Origin: Flavobacterium soyae
GTDB taxonomy: Bacteria > Bacteroidota > Bacteroidia > Flavobacteriales > Flavobacteriaceae
Assembly: GCF_021245985.1 (NCBI RefSeq)
Contig: NZ_JAJQXA010000026.1
Coordinates: 1-44,842 of the forward strand
Direction: 5' to 3'
DNA length: 44,842 bases
The notes under the pieces are model-generated. The model searched no databases. It was given only the letters and a program-made list of their open reading frames with translations, and was not told the origin of the DNA. Shown here piece by piece: positions 23,915 through 32,127 of the stretch. Every line of letters begins with the position of its first letter. The stretch's first letter is position 1. Made by a program: the position numbers and the translations under genes.

Positions 23915-25777
23915 TTAAAAATTAACATTTAATCCAAAATTCAATCCCCATTGAAATTGATTGAAAGATTGATTACTTAAAGGATTTGCATAATAATTTA
24001 CAGCAGGCTCAACAAATACATTTGTTTTTTTATAAACACGGTATTGTATAGTACTGCTTAAGGTAGAACCATAAACGTAGTTGTTTGCATTTACGTTTTC
24101 TCCCATAGAATTTCCATCTATCGATACACTGTTTGAAATCAATTTACCAACAAATCCGCCAGTGTTTATATTAATATTTGTCCTGTTTTTATTAAAAACA
24201 GAATACGATACTTCCAGGGGCATTTCAATGTAACGAAGATTTTGGTCCAGATTTCCAGTTTCGATATTTTCGCTTTGCAGCACATCTTTAGTACTATTTG
24301 AAACCAGAAGATAATTTGCGCTGGTTGCAATTTGAGGAACGCTTTCATTTTTTACAAAATAATCAGTCGAACTAAAAAGAGCTTCATTTCTTGCGCTCAA
24401 ATAAGAAACATTTGCCACACTTTGCCCTAGTTCATTAATTTTAAAACCAGAAGCAACGGCCCATTTTTTATTGATTTTGTACTGTGTTTTTACACCGTAT
24501 GAATTACTTTGTTTAGAATCGTTTACGTTTCCTAAAGTTTTATTGTTTTTATAATTTTCAGAATTGGCAACACCTGCAAAAAGCTGTAAAGCCCATTTTT
24601 CTGATTTTGATAATAATTTTTCTTCTTTTTTCTTTTTCTCCTCAGGAGTTACAATTCCTTTTTCTAAATTTTGAAGCTCTGCCAGCTGCACTGAATCCTT
24701 TTTGCTTAATACGCTGGTATTGGTAAAAACAGTATTGTTTTTTGAATTATCGTTTTGGCTGCTTACGATGCTTTTATCAACCGCAGTTTTTTGAATGTTT
24801 TGTTTTTCTTTATTTGTATTAACGGCAATTAAATTTCTATTTAAAGGAGAATTAGAAGGAGATTTTAAAGCATTGTAAACAATATTGTTATTGTTTTTTG
24901 AATTTGGATTTTCTTCAAAAATTGAATTTGATATTTGGGTTTTCGAAGCAACATTAAATTTATTTGTTTTTGCCGGAGCAAATGTTTTCTCTGCCAAAAT
25001 CTTATCAGCATTTCTTTTTTCAATGTCTGATTGACTTTTCGAACCAAAATTAAAAGAATTCGATTTGTTTGGGGCAAATGATTTTTCGGCGACAGCCTTA
25101 TTTAAATTCTCTTTTTTAGTGGTCGAAATTTGATTTTTAGATGCCGCATTAAATCCATTCCCTCCAGCTGAAACAAATGATTTTTCGGCAGCAGCCTGAT
25201 TTGAATTTCCGTATTTATGGTTTGAAATTTGATTTTTTGAAACAGAATTAAACGTTTTACTTCTTGCCGGAATAAATGATTTTTCGGCTACGGCATTATT
25301 TCTTTCAGCGTTAAATTTTGGTTCAAAGCGGCTATTGTTTGTTTTGTTTTGAGAACCAGTCTGAGCTTTAACTGCTTCCGGATTTTGATTTAATTGATTA
25401 CTGTTTGATTGATTTGTTGTTTTTTCTGATGATGAAACCCGATTATTATTTGATTCTTTTTCAAGGATATTTTCTTTAGTTTGAATACTTCTGGTTTTAT
25501 CTGCGTTAATATTTTTGTGATCCAGAACAACATTATTATCTTCAATAGAATTGTTTTGTATTGTTTTAATTCCGGAATTATTAGAAGTAAAATACAACAC
25601 AGAAGGAAGCAGTAAGCCTAATAATAAGCATGCAGCCGCCGACCACCAAAGAATTGCTCTCTTCTTCTTTTTAGGTTTGTCTAGTTTTTCTTCAATCTGC
25701 CCCCACAATTCAGGAGGCGGAACACTCGAGAAGTCTTCCATTGATGAAAAAATATCTTCTATTTTTTGCTTCTTCAT
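23915..25777 (-). CDS. Anti-sigma-like N-terminus, repeat linker and outer-membrane barrel in one protein
   Basis: 620 residues. Residues 1-40 (IEDIFSSMEDFSSVPPPELW, GQIEEKLDKPKKKKR) resemble short cytoplasmic anti-sigma segments; 41-63 is a single membrane segment. Residues 64-390 are Asn/Ser/Lys-rich and contain four imperfect 33-residue repeats starting near 162, 195, 228 and 260, core AEKSF.P....FN..SK.QIS. Residues ~390-620 are a PorT/OmpA-type beta-barrel (WALQLFAGVANSENYKN, YGVKTQYKINKKWAVASGFK, YIEMPLEVSYSVF, ending WGLNFGLNVNF). Its gene overlaps the preceding ECF sigma gene by 4 bases (ATGA), so the two are coupled. If both ends insert, it would span inner membrane, periplasm and outer membrane. 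Confidence 0.75.
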   Translation of the reverse strand: MKKQKIEDIFSSMEDFSSVPPPELWGQIEEKLDKPKKKKRAILWWSAAACLLLGLLLPSVLYFTSNNSGIKTIQNNSIEDNNVVLDHKNINADKTRSIQTKENILEKESNNNRVSSSEKTTNQSNSNQLNQNPEAVKAQTGSQNKTNNSRFEPKFNAERNNAVAEKSFIPARSKTFNSVSKNQISNHKYGNSNQAAAEKSFVSAGGNGFNAASKNQISTTKKENLNKAVAEKSFAPNKSNSFNFGSKSQSDIEKRNADKILAEKTFAPAKTNKFNVASKTQISNSIFEENPNSKNNNNIVYNALKSPSNSPLNRNLIAVNTNKEKQNIQKTAVDKSIVSSQNDNSKNNTVFTNTSVLSKKDSVQLAELQNLEKGIVTPEEKKKKEEKLLSKSEKWALQLFAGVANSENYKNNKTLGNVNDSKQSNSYGVKTQYKINKKWAVASGFKINELGQSVANVSYLSARNEALFSSTDYFVKNESVPQIATSANYLLVSNSTKDVLQSENIETGNLDQNLRYIEMPLEVSYSVFNKNRTNININTGGFVGKLISNSVSIDGNSMGENVNANNYVYGSTLSSTIQYRVYKKTNVFVEPAVNYYANPLSNQSFNQFQWGLNFGLNVNF

Positions 25778-26325
25778 GCTATCTTAAAATTTTTTATGCT
25801 CAGTATTCTTTTTTGCAAAATGTGCTTTGCCCGATTCAAATTTGATTTTGATGTTCCTTCAGAGATTTTTAATAATTCGGCAATCTCTTTGTGTTTCATT
25901 TTTTCAAAAACATAAAGGTTAAAAACCGTTCGATATTGATCCGGTAAATCCCTAATATATTCTAACAGTTTTTCTTGTTCAATCGGGATAATGTCCAGTT
26001 CCTCTTCTTCGATAAAATCAGTATCGGGATCAAAAACATCTAAAAAGAAACTCTCTTTTTTCTTCTTATTTATAGTTTCAATCAATTTATTAATGAAAAT
26101 CCGTTTTAGCCAGCCTTCAAAACTTCCTTCAAATTTATATTGGCCTATTTTTTGAAAAACAATTACAAATGCTTCCTGGAAAACATCCTTCGCATCGTCT
26201 TCATTTTTCATATACTTAAGGCAGATACCATATAAAACAGGAGAGAACAACTGATATATTTTCAGTTGCCCTCCTCTGTCATTTTTCATGCAAAGCTTAA
26301 TATATTTCTCTAAATCGTCTTTCAA
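25774..26325 (-). CDS. ECF-type RNA polymerase sigma factor
   Basis: 183 residues. Region 2: YLKYMKNEDDAKDVFQEAFV in the form ICLKYMKNEDDAKDVFQEAF, then FEGSFEGWLKRIFINKLIET for the -10 element. Region 4: DLPDQYRTVFNLYVFEKMKH, KEIAELLKISEGTSKSNLNR, a helix-turn-helix. An acidic linker (DPDTDFIEEEELD) joins the two. It shares an ATGA overlap with the downstream transmembrane barrel protein, the probable anti-sigma partner. It is unrelated in detail to the sigma factor at 1722-2231. Confidence 0.93.
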   Translation of the reverse strand: MKDDLEKYIKLCMKNDRGGQLKIYQLFSPVLYGICLKYMKNEDDAKDVFQEAFVIVFQKIGQYKFEGSFEGWLKRIFINKLIETINKKKKESFFLDVFDPDTDFIEEEELDIIPIEQEKLLEYIRDLPDQYRTVFNLYVFEKMKHKEIAELLKISEGTSKSNLNRAKHILQKRILSIKNFKIA

Positions 26326-26347
26326 AAAATGGATTAATTTGGTTTTG

Positions 26348-26355
26348 CAAAAATA
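26348..26355 (-). promoter_or_regulatory. Putative -7 box of the ECF sigma gene
   Basis: On the minus strand this reads TATTTTTG, an exact match to TAnnTTTG, 22 bases before the start codon. A TTG lies about 15 bases further upstream, slightly closer than the usual -33 spacing. Inferred from consensus only. Confidence 0.45.
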
Positions 26356-26487
26356 GTTCTTAAAAGCTTACAAAACTACATTTTGTAAATAGTCAGAACC
26401 AGTGGTATTTTGTGTTAGTTTTTGATTATCAAGTATATCTGTATCTTTTGTTGGGTCGTAAAAGATACAGACACTACTCAAAGAATA

Positions 26488-27339
26488 TTATTTTAGGCTG
26501 TTGATTTTTGCCTTAATTGCCATTTTGAAAGCTTTAATTTCACTGCTTTGATCTGCAGTATCATTATTGTCAATAGTAATTTTAGTTACCGTAATTCCTT
26601 GGCGAAGCTCAAAATAAACACCACCTTGAGCACCTGGTGTACCATACGTTTTTGTCTGACCTTTAATTGCTAAAATTTCTGCAGGAATTGTTTTTGAGAA
26701 TAATGTATACTCACTTCTTACTGTTTTTGCATTGTATTTATATTGTGCAAACTCATAGTTTCCGGTAGTTACACCAAGAAATTTTAAAACATTGTAGTCA
26801 TTGAGCTGAAAAAAGTCGTTTGTAGTTGCAAAACTTCCAATTACAATATTATCAGGGCTTTCGTTTGTTCTGTTAAATAAAATTGCTTTTGAAGTTCTTG
26901 GAATCAAAATGAAATCAGATGGATAAGTTGGGGTCTGCGTTAAAGTTTCTCCTGTCTGCGGCCCTTTTTCATAAAAATTAATAATGATTTCGCAGTTGTT
27001 TTCTACAATTGAAGTAATTTTTATTGCGTAACCATTTGTAGGTTTTACTCCGGCAAAAAGTGCTACTAAATAATTTTTTGAAAAATCAATGTTTGGATCG
27101 CTTGCAACTGTACATGTATTTTCATGTTTTGTAAAATAAGCATCCATTTTTTCCTGAGAACCTACAATTAGTGCACTTGGATTATTAGGCAAATTTTTTA
27201 CACTATAATTGCATAAAAGAGGGAAACCTGAAAAAGGTAAATCTGCATTAGTTCCACAATCAACATTCAGGTCGTCATTACTAAGAGAGCAGGCGCTAAA
27301 TCCAAAAGCGATAAATAAGCTCAACATTAATTTTTTCAT
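26488..27339 (-). CDS. PrcB-domain lipoprotein
   Basis: 283 residues. Lipoprotein signal peptide MKKLMLSLFIAFGFSAC (Cys17). The segment YLVALFAGVKPTNGYAIKIT, SIVENNCEIIINFYEKGPQT matches the C-terminal domain of PrcB, the accessory protein of the Treponema dentilisin protease complex; this domain is widespread in Bacteroidota lipoproteins of unknown role. The C-terminal ~90 residues (YNVLKFLGVTTGNYEFAQYK; RQGITVTKITIDNNDT) form a second beta-rich part. It is monocistronic, with a 160-base gap to the sigma gene downstream and a divergent rmuC gene upstream. Function unknown. Confidence 0.72.
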   Translation of the reverse strand: MKKLMLSLFIAFGFSACSLSNDDLNVDCGTNADLPFSGFPLLCNYSVKNLPNNPSALIVGSQEKMDAYFTKHENTCTVASDPNIDFSKNYLVALFAGVKPTNGYAIKITSIVENNCEIIINFYEKGPQTGETLTQTPTYPSDFILIPRTSKAILFNRTNESPDNIVIGSFATTNDFFQLNDYNVLKFLGVTTGNYEFAQYKYNAKTVRSEYTLFSKTIPAEILAIKGQTKTYGTPGAQGGVYFELRQGITVTKITIDNNDTADQSSEIKAFKMAIKAKINSLK

Positions 27340-27511
27340 GATTATTTTTTAATAGGTTATATCATGTAGATGGTACACTTTTAAAATGGTTGCGTTAAAA
27401 ACAAAGAATTATGTTTGTTTAATTTAGAATTAATACTAATTCGTGAAATTTTAATTTTTAAAATTAAGCACTACGTATTATTGCGTACTTTTACTTAAAA
27501 TAAACTTAGAC

Positions 27512-28897
27512 ATGTTAGAATTTCTTCCACTTTTATTGGCTTTTATAATTGCTTTGTTTCTGGGGATATACTTAGGAAAAATGTTGTTTTCTGCTAAATT
27601 TCAGGCAGAAAAAGTGAGCTTAGAAGAAAGATTAAATGCAAATGCGAGTCAGTCTCAACTGCAGAAAGAGCAATTTGAAATAGAAAGAAATAATTTTCAG
27701 AAACAGCTTCATTTAAGTAATTCTGAGAAGGAAAATATCAGAACAGAAAAAGATAGTCTGGCAATTCAGCTTTCTAAAAAAGAAGTTGATTTTGAAAATT
27801 TATGGGAACGCCATAAAGAACAAAAAAGTGAAATAAACGAACTTCAGGAAAAATTCACCAAAGAATTTGAAAACCTGGCCAATAAAATTCTCGAAGAAAA
27901 ATCGGCAAAATTTACAGAACAAAACAGCGAGAATATGAAAAATATTCTGCTGCCGCTTCAGGATAAAATTCATGTATTTGAACAAAAAGTAGATCAAACC
28001 CATAAAGAAAGTATCGATTATCATGCGGCGCTTCGCCAGCAGATTATTGGTTTAAGCGAAATGAATGCTCAAATGAGCAAAGAAACCCTAAACCTGACCA
28101 AAGCATTAAAAGGCGACAGCAAAATGCAGGGAAACTGGGGTGAACTTGTTTTAGAACGCGTTCTCGAAAAATCTGGTTTAGAAAAAGGCCGCGAATATGA
28201 AGTACAGCAAAGTTTTGTAAACAGCGAAGGAAACCGCGTTTTTCCTGACGTTGTAATCAATCTTCCAGACGGTAAGAAAATGATAGTCGATTCTAAAGTT
28301 TCTCTTGTTGCTTATGAAAAATGGGTAAACGAAGAATCTGATTTACTAAAAATCGATTGGCTTAAAGAACACGTTTTGTCAATTAAACGCCACGTAGAAC
28401 AACTCGGAAATAAAAATTATCACGATTTATACCAAATAGAAAGCCCGGATTTTGTTTTGCTTTTTATCCCGATAGAACCGGCTTTTGCTATTGCGCTGAA
28501 CGAAGATTCGACTTTATACAATAAAGCTTTCGACAGAAATATTGTAATTGTTACTCCAAGTACATTATTAGCAACACTGCGTACAATAGACAGCATGTGG
28601 GCAAACCAAAAGCAGCAGGAAAATGCTTTTGAAATTGCCCGACAAGCAGGAGCTTTATACGATAAATTTGAAGGTTTTGTAACCGATTTAGTTCGAATTG
28701 GAAATAAAATTAAAGATACCAAAACAGAATATGAAAGCGCCATGAACAAACTTGTTGACGGTAAAGGAAACCTGATTTCGAGTGTAGAAAAATTGAAAAA
28801 AATGGGTGCAAAAGCCAAGAAATCACTTCCCGAAAATATCATCAACAGAGCTTTAAATACGGATGAAAATGAATTATTGAATCAAGAAAATATTTAA
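27512..28897 (+). CDS. rmuC: DNA recombination protein RmuC
   Basis: 461 residues: one N-terminal membrane segment (LPLLLAFIIALFLGIYLGKM), a long coiled coil (about 30-190, Lys/Glu/Gln-rich), then the RmuC core: GDSKMQGNWGELVLERVLEK, SGLEKGREYEVQQSF, FPDVVINLPDGKKMIVDSKV, LLFIPIEPAFAIAL and IVTPSTLLATLRTIDSMW. The core is related to PD-(D/E)XK nucleases and RmuC limits inversions at short repeats. The TAA stop (28895-28897) lies inside the terminal repeat of a MITE-like element, so the native C-terminus may have been altered by insertion. Confidence 0.94.
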   Translation: MLEFLPLLLAFIIALFLGIYLGKMLFSAKFQAEKVSLEERLNANASQSQLQKEQFEIERNNFQKQLHLSNSEKENIRTEKDSLAIQLSKKEVDFENLWERHKEQKSEINELQEKFTKEFENLANKILEEKSAKFTEQNSENMKNILLPLQDKIHVFEQKVDQTHKESIDYHAALRQQIIGLSEMNAQMSKETLNLTKALKGDSKMQGNWGELVLERVLEKSGLEKGREYEVQQSFVNSEGNRVFPDVVINLPDGKKMIVDSKVSLVAYEKWVNEESDLLKIDWLKEHVLSIKRHVEQLGNKNYHDLYQIESPDFVLLFIPIEPAFAIALNEDSTLYNKAFDRNIVIVTPSTLLATLRTIDSMWANQKQQENAFEIARQAGALYDKFEGFVTDLVRIGNKIKDTKTEYESAMNKLVDGKGNLISSVEKLKKMGAKAKKSLPENIINRALNTDENELLNQENI

Positions 28898-29041
28898 ACA
28901 CATAGTCGCGATAGCTATCGGGATATTTTTCTGTGAAAGAATTAAAAAGAAACTAGTTTCTAACACATAGTTATCTATGTTTGTTAATGCAAGTGAAACA
29001 CCTTTAACGACATTTGAAAACTATGTTTCTATGTGTTTAAA
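28893..29041. mobile_element. MITE-like 149-bp TIR element, copy A
   Basis: Left end TTTAAACACATAG (28893-28905), right end CTATGTTTCTATGTGTTTAA plus A (29021-29041). In the left end, the inner part of the terminal repeat is replaced by a small palindromic word (CGATAGCTATCG). The interior (AAAAGAAAC.AGTTTCTAACA, ATCTATGTTTGTT.ATGCAAG, GTGAAAC.CCTTT) aligns with copy B at 37312-37459. It has no reading frame. It supplies the rmuC stop codon and ends 33 bases before the next gene. Confidence 0.8.
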
Positions 29042-29074
29042 ATAATAATTATAGAAATTTCCAAAAACAAAAAC

Positions 29075-29623
29075 ATGACTACAGATTTTAAACCCGTTTC
29101 TTCATCAAAAATCAGCATTTCAGAATTAATGCTTCCGTCGCATACCAACTTTAGCGGTAAAATTCATGGGGGATATATTTTACAGCTGCTGGATCAGATA
29201 GCGTTTGCTTCGGCTTCAAAATTTAGCGGTAACTATTGTGTAACGGCTTCTGTTGACACAGTAAACTTTCTTAAACCAATAGAAGTTGGAGAATTAGTAA
29301 CCATGAAAGCTTCTGTAAATTATGTTGGAAGAAGCTCAATGATAGTAGGCATTCGTGTTGAAGCGGAGAATATTCAAACCGGAGTTATAAAACATTGTAA
29401 TTCGTCTTATTTTACAATGGTTGCCAAAGATAAGGAAGGAAAAAGTGTTCCCGTTCCAGGACTTATTTTATCTAATCTCGAAGAAGTACGACGTTTTAGA
29501 AAAGCAATCAAACACATCGAAGTTAGAAAAGAAGTAGAAGAACACGAAAAAATTGCCAATATTAACTCAATCGAAGACTTAGCAAGCTTAGATAAATACA
29601 ATGTGCTTTTAGAGATCAGCTAA
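29075..29623 (+). CDS. Acyl-CoA thioesterase, hotdog fold
   Basis: 182 residues from MTTDFKPVSSSKISISELML; an ATG at 29033 in the same frame lies within the mobile element and is not taken. The hotdog pattern is clear: MLPSHTNFSGKIHGGYILQL, LDQIAFASASKFSG, VTASVDTVNFLKPIEVGELV and SSMIVGIRVEAENIQTG; the GGxxLxxxD motif is the CoA/catalytic site. The family hydrolyses medium to long acyl-CoA. It lies downstream of a MITE-like element and upstream of a VOC protein. Confidence 0.9.
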   Translation: MTTDFKPVSSSKISISELMLPSHTNFSGKIHGGYILQLLDQIAFASASKFSGNYCVTASVDTVNFLKPIEVGELVTMKASVNYVGRSSMIVGIRVEAENIQTGVIKHCNSSYFTMVAKDKEGKSVPVPGLILSNLEEVRRFRKAIKHIEVRKEVEEHEKIANINSIEDLASLDKYNVLLEIS

Positions 29624-29664
29624 ATTTCCCTATCTTTATTTAACGCACATTTAAACTAAAATAC

Positions 29665-30060
29665 ATGATAAAGTTTGGATATACAATTTTGTACGTTGAG
29701 AACGTAGCAAAATCAATAGAATTTTATGAAAACGCATTTGGGTTTACAAGAAAATTTATAAGCCCGGATAATGATTACGGAGAATTAAATACCGGAGAAA
29801 CTACAATTTCTTTCGCATCAAAAAAGTTAGCATCGCATAATTTAAGCGATGGTTTTATAGAAAGCAGTTTAGAAGCCAAACCTTTTGCCATTGAATTAGG
29901 TTTCATAACAGAAGATGTTGGTGAGCTCGTTCAAAAAGCAACTTCGTTTGGGGCTGTTTTAGTTACAGAACCAAAGAAAAAACCATGGGGACAAGTTGTT
30001 GCCTATGTTAGAGATACAGATGGTTTTTTATTGGAGATCTGCACGCCAATGCATGGATAA
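29665..30060 (+). CDS. VOC family (glyoxalase/bleomycin resistance fold) protein
   Basis: 131 residues, one VOC domain with paired beta-alpha-beta-beta-beta units: FGYTILYVENVAKSIEFYEN, AFGFTRKF, then LGFITEDVGELVQKATSFGA and PWGQVVAYVRDTDGFLLEIC. The metal-ligand pattern is incomplete by eye (terminal Glu of LLEICTP present). Members include glyoxalases, dioxygenases and resistance proteins; no specific substrate can be assigned. It follows the thioesterase by 41 bases and may be cotranscribed. Confidence 0.88.
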   Translation: MIKFGYTILYVENVAKSIEFYENAFGFTRKFISPDNDYGELNTGETTISFASKKLASHNLSDGFIESSLEAKPFAIELGFITEDVGELVQKATSFGAVLVTEPKKKPWGQVVAYVRDTDGFLLEICTPMHG

Positions 30061-30090
30061 AAATTGATCAATCGTGTGAATGGCTGTGAA

Positions 30091-30335
30091 GTCCCTACGG
30101 GACATTTGGGTCATTCGTTATTTTTTAGCTACCGATATATAATTCCTAGCGGAATATCTCGTAGAGATTATATATCGGTAGAAAAAAAATAAATTGACGA
30201 CATCGTTTTTGTCCTGTAGGGACTACACGGCATTTGTTGTTTCACTATCAAATTAAAAAAAATATCTCGTAGAGATTACATATCGGTAGAAAAAAAATAA
30301 AATTGTAACCACGTTTTTGTCCCGTAAGGACTTTA
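30091..30335. repeat. Branched-palindrome intergenic repeat, two units
   Basis: GTCCCTACGGGAC (30091-30103), then TACCGATATATAAT (30130-30143) pairing with ATTATATATCGGTA (30167-30180), enclosing two short hairpins (ATTCC/GGAAT and ATCTC/GAGAT), then GTCCTGTAGGGAC (30210-30222). A partial second unit repeats ATATCTCGTAGAGATTA and CATATCGGTAG, then an A-run (from 30262) and GTCCCGTAAGGAC (30319-30331), offset by 108 bases. The 483-base gap has no gene. Confidence 0.75.
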
Positions 30336-30416
30336 CATTTTACATATTACAACTGCCATTTTACACCCCAAAATATTCACAAATATTTAGCACTAGTTCA
30401 AGAACTCTGCGTCTCG

Positions 30417-30462
30417 AAATTTCGTAACTTTAAGTATAAAATTTGGTTACGAAATTTTTTCA
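30417..30462. terminator. Inverted repeat, possible terminator upstream of yceI
   Basis: AAATTTCGTAAC (30417-30428) and GTTACGAAATTT (30446-30457) form a perfect 12-bp stem with a 17-base loop, followed by T residues. It could end the VOC transcript or be an operator-like dyad for the yceI gene that starts 87 bases further. Confidence 0.4.
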
Positions 30463-30543
30463 CGGAGTACTGCCGTTCTATTTTTTATCTTGTAATTTTC
30501 TTCTTAAAAATAGAATGACATAATTGTTTAATTGATGACGATT

Positions 30544-31113
30544 ATGAAAAGAACTACATTGCTTATTTTATTTTTTACTGCATTTTCAATACTTGCCCAA
30601 GACAAATTTAAAACCACTAAGGCAGTTGTAAATTTTGAAGCTTCTGTTCCTTTTTTTGAAGAAGTAAAAGCAGTAAATAAACTCGGGTCTATTATTCTTG
30701 AACCAGAAACAAGTGCTTTAATTTGTACTGTTGTAATCAAAGATTTTCGTTTTAAAATGGATTTAATGCAAGAGCATTTTAATGAAAACTATATTGAAAG
30801 CCATCGTTATCCAAAGGCTGTATTTAAAGGGAAAGTTGCAAAATTTGATTTAAAAAACGTTGATGGAATTGAAAAGGAATATGATGTAAAGGGAAAGCTT
30901 TATCTGCACGGAAAATCGAAAATTATTGAAATGAAAGCTTTGATAAAAAGAGTTCCTGACGGAATTCAAATTTCGTGTAATTATCCAATTTCACTTTCAG
31001 ATTTTAATATTGCAATACCAAGTGTTGTAGCCAGTAAAATTTCAAAAACTGCTAATACTAATTTACTTGGAGTTGTACAAAGCGAAGATATGAAGTATTT
31101 AACTTTGAAATGA
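30544..31113 (+). CDS. YceI-like lipocalin-fold periplasmic protein
   Basis: Start chosen at MKRTTLLILFFTAFSILAQ, which gives a clean signal peptide; ATG 30535 (three codons earlier) is also possible. The mature part carries YceI features: VNFEASVPFFEEVKAVNKLG, FRFKMDLMQEHFNENYIESH, the conserved RYPKAVFKGKV and GKLYLHGKSKIIEMKA. YceI proteins bind isoprenoid-type lipids in a beta-barrel pocket. Given the carotenoid genes further on, this is suggestive, but the gene stands alone between a repeat region and a convergent gene. Confidence 0.88.
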   Translation: MKRTTLLILFFTAFSILAQDKFKTTKAVVNFEASVPFFEEVKAVNKLGSIILEPETSALICTVVIKDFRFKMDLMQEHFNENYIESHRYPKAVFKGKVAKFDLKNVDGIEKEYDVKGKLYLHGKSKIIEMKALIKRVPDGIQISCNYPISLSDFNIAIPSVVASKISKTANTNLLGVVQSEDMKYLTLK

Positions 31114-31116
31114 TTT

Positions 31117-32028
31117 TTAATTAATGCTTGCTATAAGTGCTTTTTCTAAATCGGTAAACTGAAATTCAAATCCGGTTTTTTGTATTTTTTCTGATGACAC
31201 CCTTTGCCCTGTCAAAACAGCTTCACTCATTTCTCCTAAAACAATTCTAAGAATAAAAGGAGGGATTTTAGGAAGCCAGATAGCATATCCGTATAATGCT
31301 GCTAATATTTTTGAAAACCTCAAATTTGTAGTGTTATCTGTCACGGCCGCATTATACGGACCATGCATTTGGTCATCTGAAACTGCTTTACAATAAATTT
31401 GAGATAAATCTTCGATATGAATCCAGGGTAAATATTGTTTTCCCGAACCTAAAACTGCCCCAAAACCAGATTTAAAATTAGGGTTAACTTTTTTTAGGAA
31501 CCCTTCATCTTTTCCCAAAACAATTGCGGTTCTGATTTTTACGGTTCGAATGCCTAATGCTTCGATCTTATCAGCTGCATTTTCCCAAACCCGACAGGTT
31601 GTGCCTAAAAAGTCATCTGCCGCCGGCGTTTCTTCTGTACAAATTTTGTGACTGGTAACAGCGCCGTAAATTCCAACTCCCGATGCCGAAATAAAAGCAT
31701 TAAGCTTTTTATTGTTTTTTTCTAAAACCGAAAAAATCAAATCAATTGGTTTTATGCGGCTTTCCAAAATTGCTTTTTTTCTCTTTTCTGTCCATCTTTT
31801 TTCAACGATTCCTTCGCCCGCAAGATGAATTATGAAATCAGCATTTAGAACGGCATTTTCATCCATATAGTTTTTGTCCAAATCCCATTTATAATACGTG
31901 ATTTCAGAAGTGTTTTCTTTATCAGAACGGCTCAAAACTGACACAGAATATCCAGCTCCAATTAGAATATTTGCTAAATGTTTTCCAATGAATCCGCTTC
32001 CTCCGGTTAATAGAACATTTTGAGCCAT
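31117..32028 (-). CDS. TIGR01777-family NAD-dependent epimerase (YfcH-like)
   Basis: 303 residues. The Rossmann motif is LLTGGSGFIGKHLANIL; DFIIHLAGEGIVEKRWTEKR, FISASGVGIYGA and LGKDEGFLKKVNP, then the C-terminal DUF1731 region (LGEMSEAVLTGQRVSSEKIQ, FQFTDLEKAL), define TIGR01777. Such genes often neighbour photolyase, carotenoid and SRPBCC genes in Bacteroidota, and all of those are within this window. The substrate is unknown. It is divergent from a TetR-like regulator, sharing a dyad promoter region. Confidence 0.9.
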   Translation of the reverse strand: MAQNVLLTGGSGFIGKHLANILIGAGYSVSVLSRSDKENTSEITYYKWDLDKNYMDENAVLNADFIIHLAGEGIVEKRWTEKRKKAILESRIKPIDLIFSVLEKNNKKLNAFISASGVGIYGAVTSHKICTEETPAADDFLGTTCRVWENAADKIEALGIRTVKIRTAIVLGKDEGFLKKVNPNFKSGFGAVLGSGKQYLPWIHIEDLSQIYCKAVSDDQMHGPYNAAVTDNTTNLRFSKILAALYGYAIWLPKIPPFILRIVLGEMSEAVLTGQRVSSEKIQKTGFEFQFTDLEKALIASIN

Positions 32029-32073
32029 AATAGTTTATAATATATTTAACAGTGCTTGCCGTTTAATCATTAG

Positions 32074-32102
32074 TAAAGGTACTTAAACAATGTTTACCTT
32101 TA
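32074..32102. promoter_or_regulatory. Dyad of divergent -7 boxes
   Basis: TAAAGGTA (32074-32081) and TACCTTTA (32095-32102) are exact reverse complements separated by 13 bases, in the gap between the TIGR01777 gene (starts 32028, minus) and the TetR-like gene (starts 32128, plus). Each fits the flavobacterial -7 consensus with one mismatch in the last base. The symmetric layout would let one dimeric regulator control both directions. Confidence 0.5.
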
Positions 32103-32127
32103 TGGCAAATTCTAAATTTTAAATAAA

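Noticed and set aside
28420..28845. Minus-strand reading frame of 141 codons within rmuC
   Set aside because: Opposite a well-conserved RmuC core and without recognisable domain or context.
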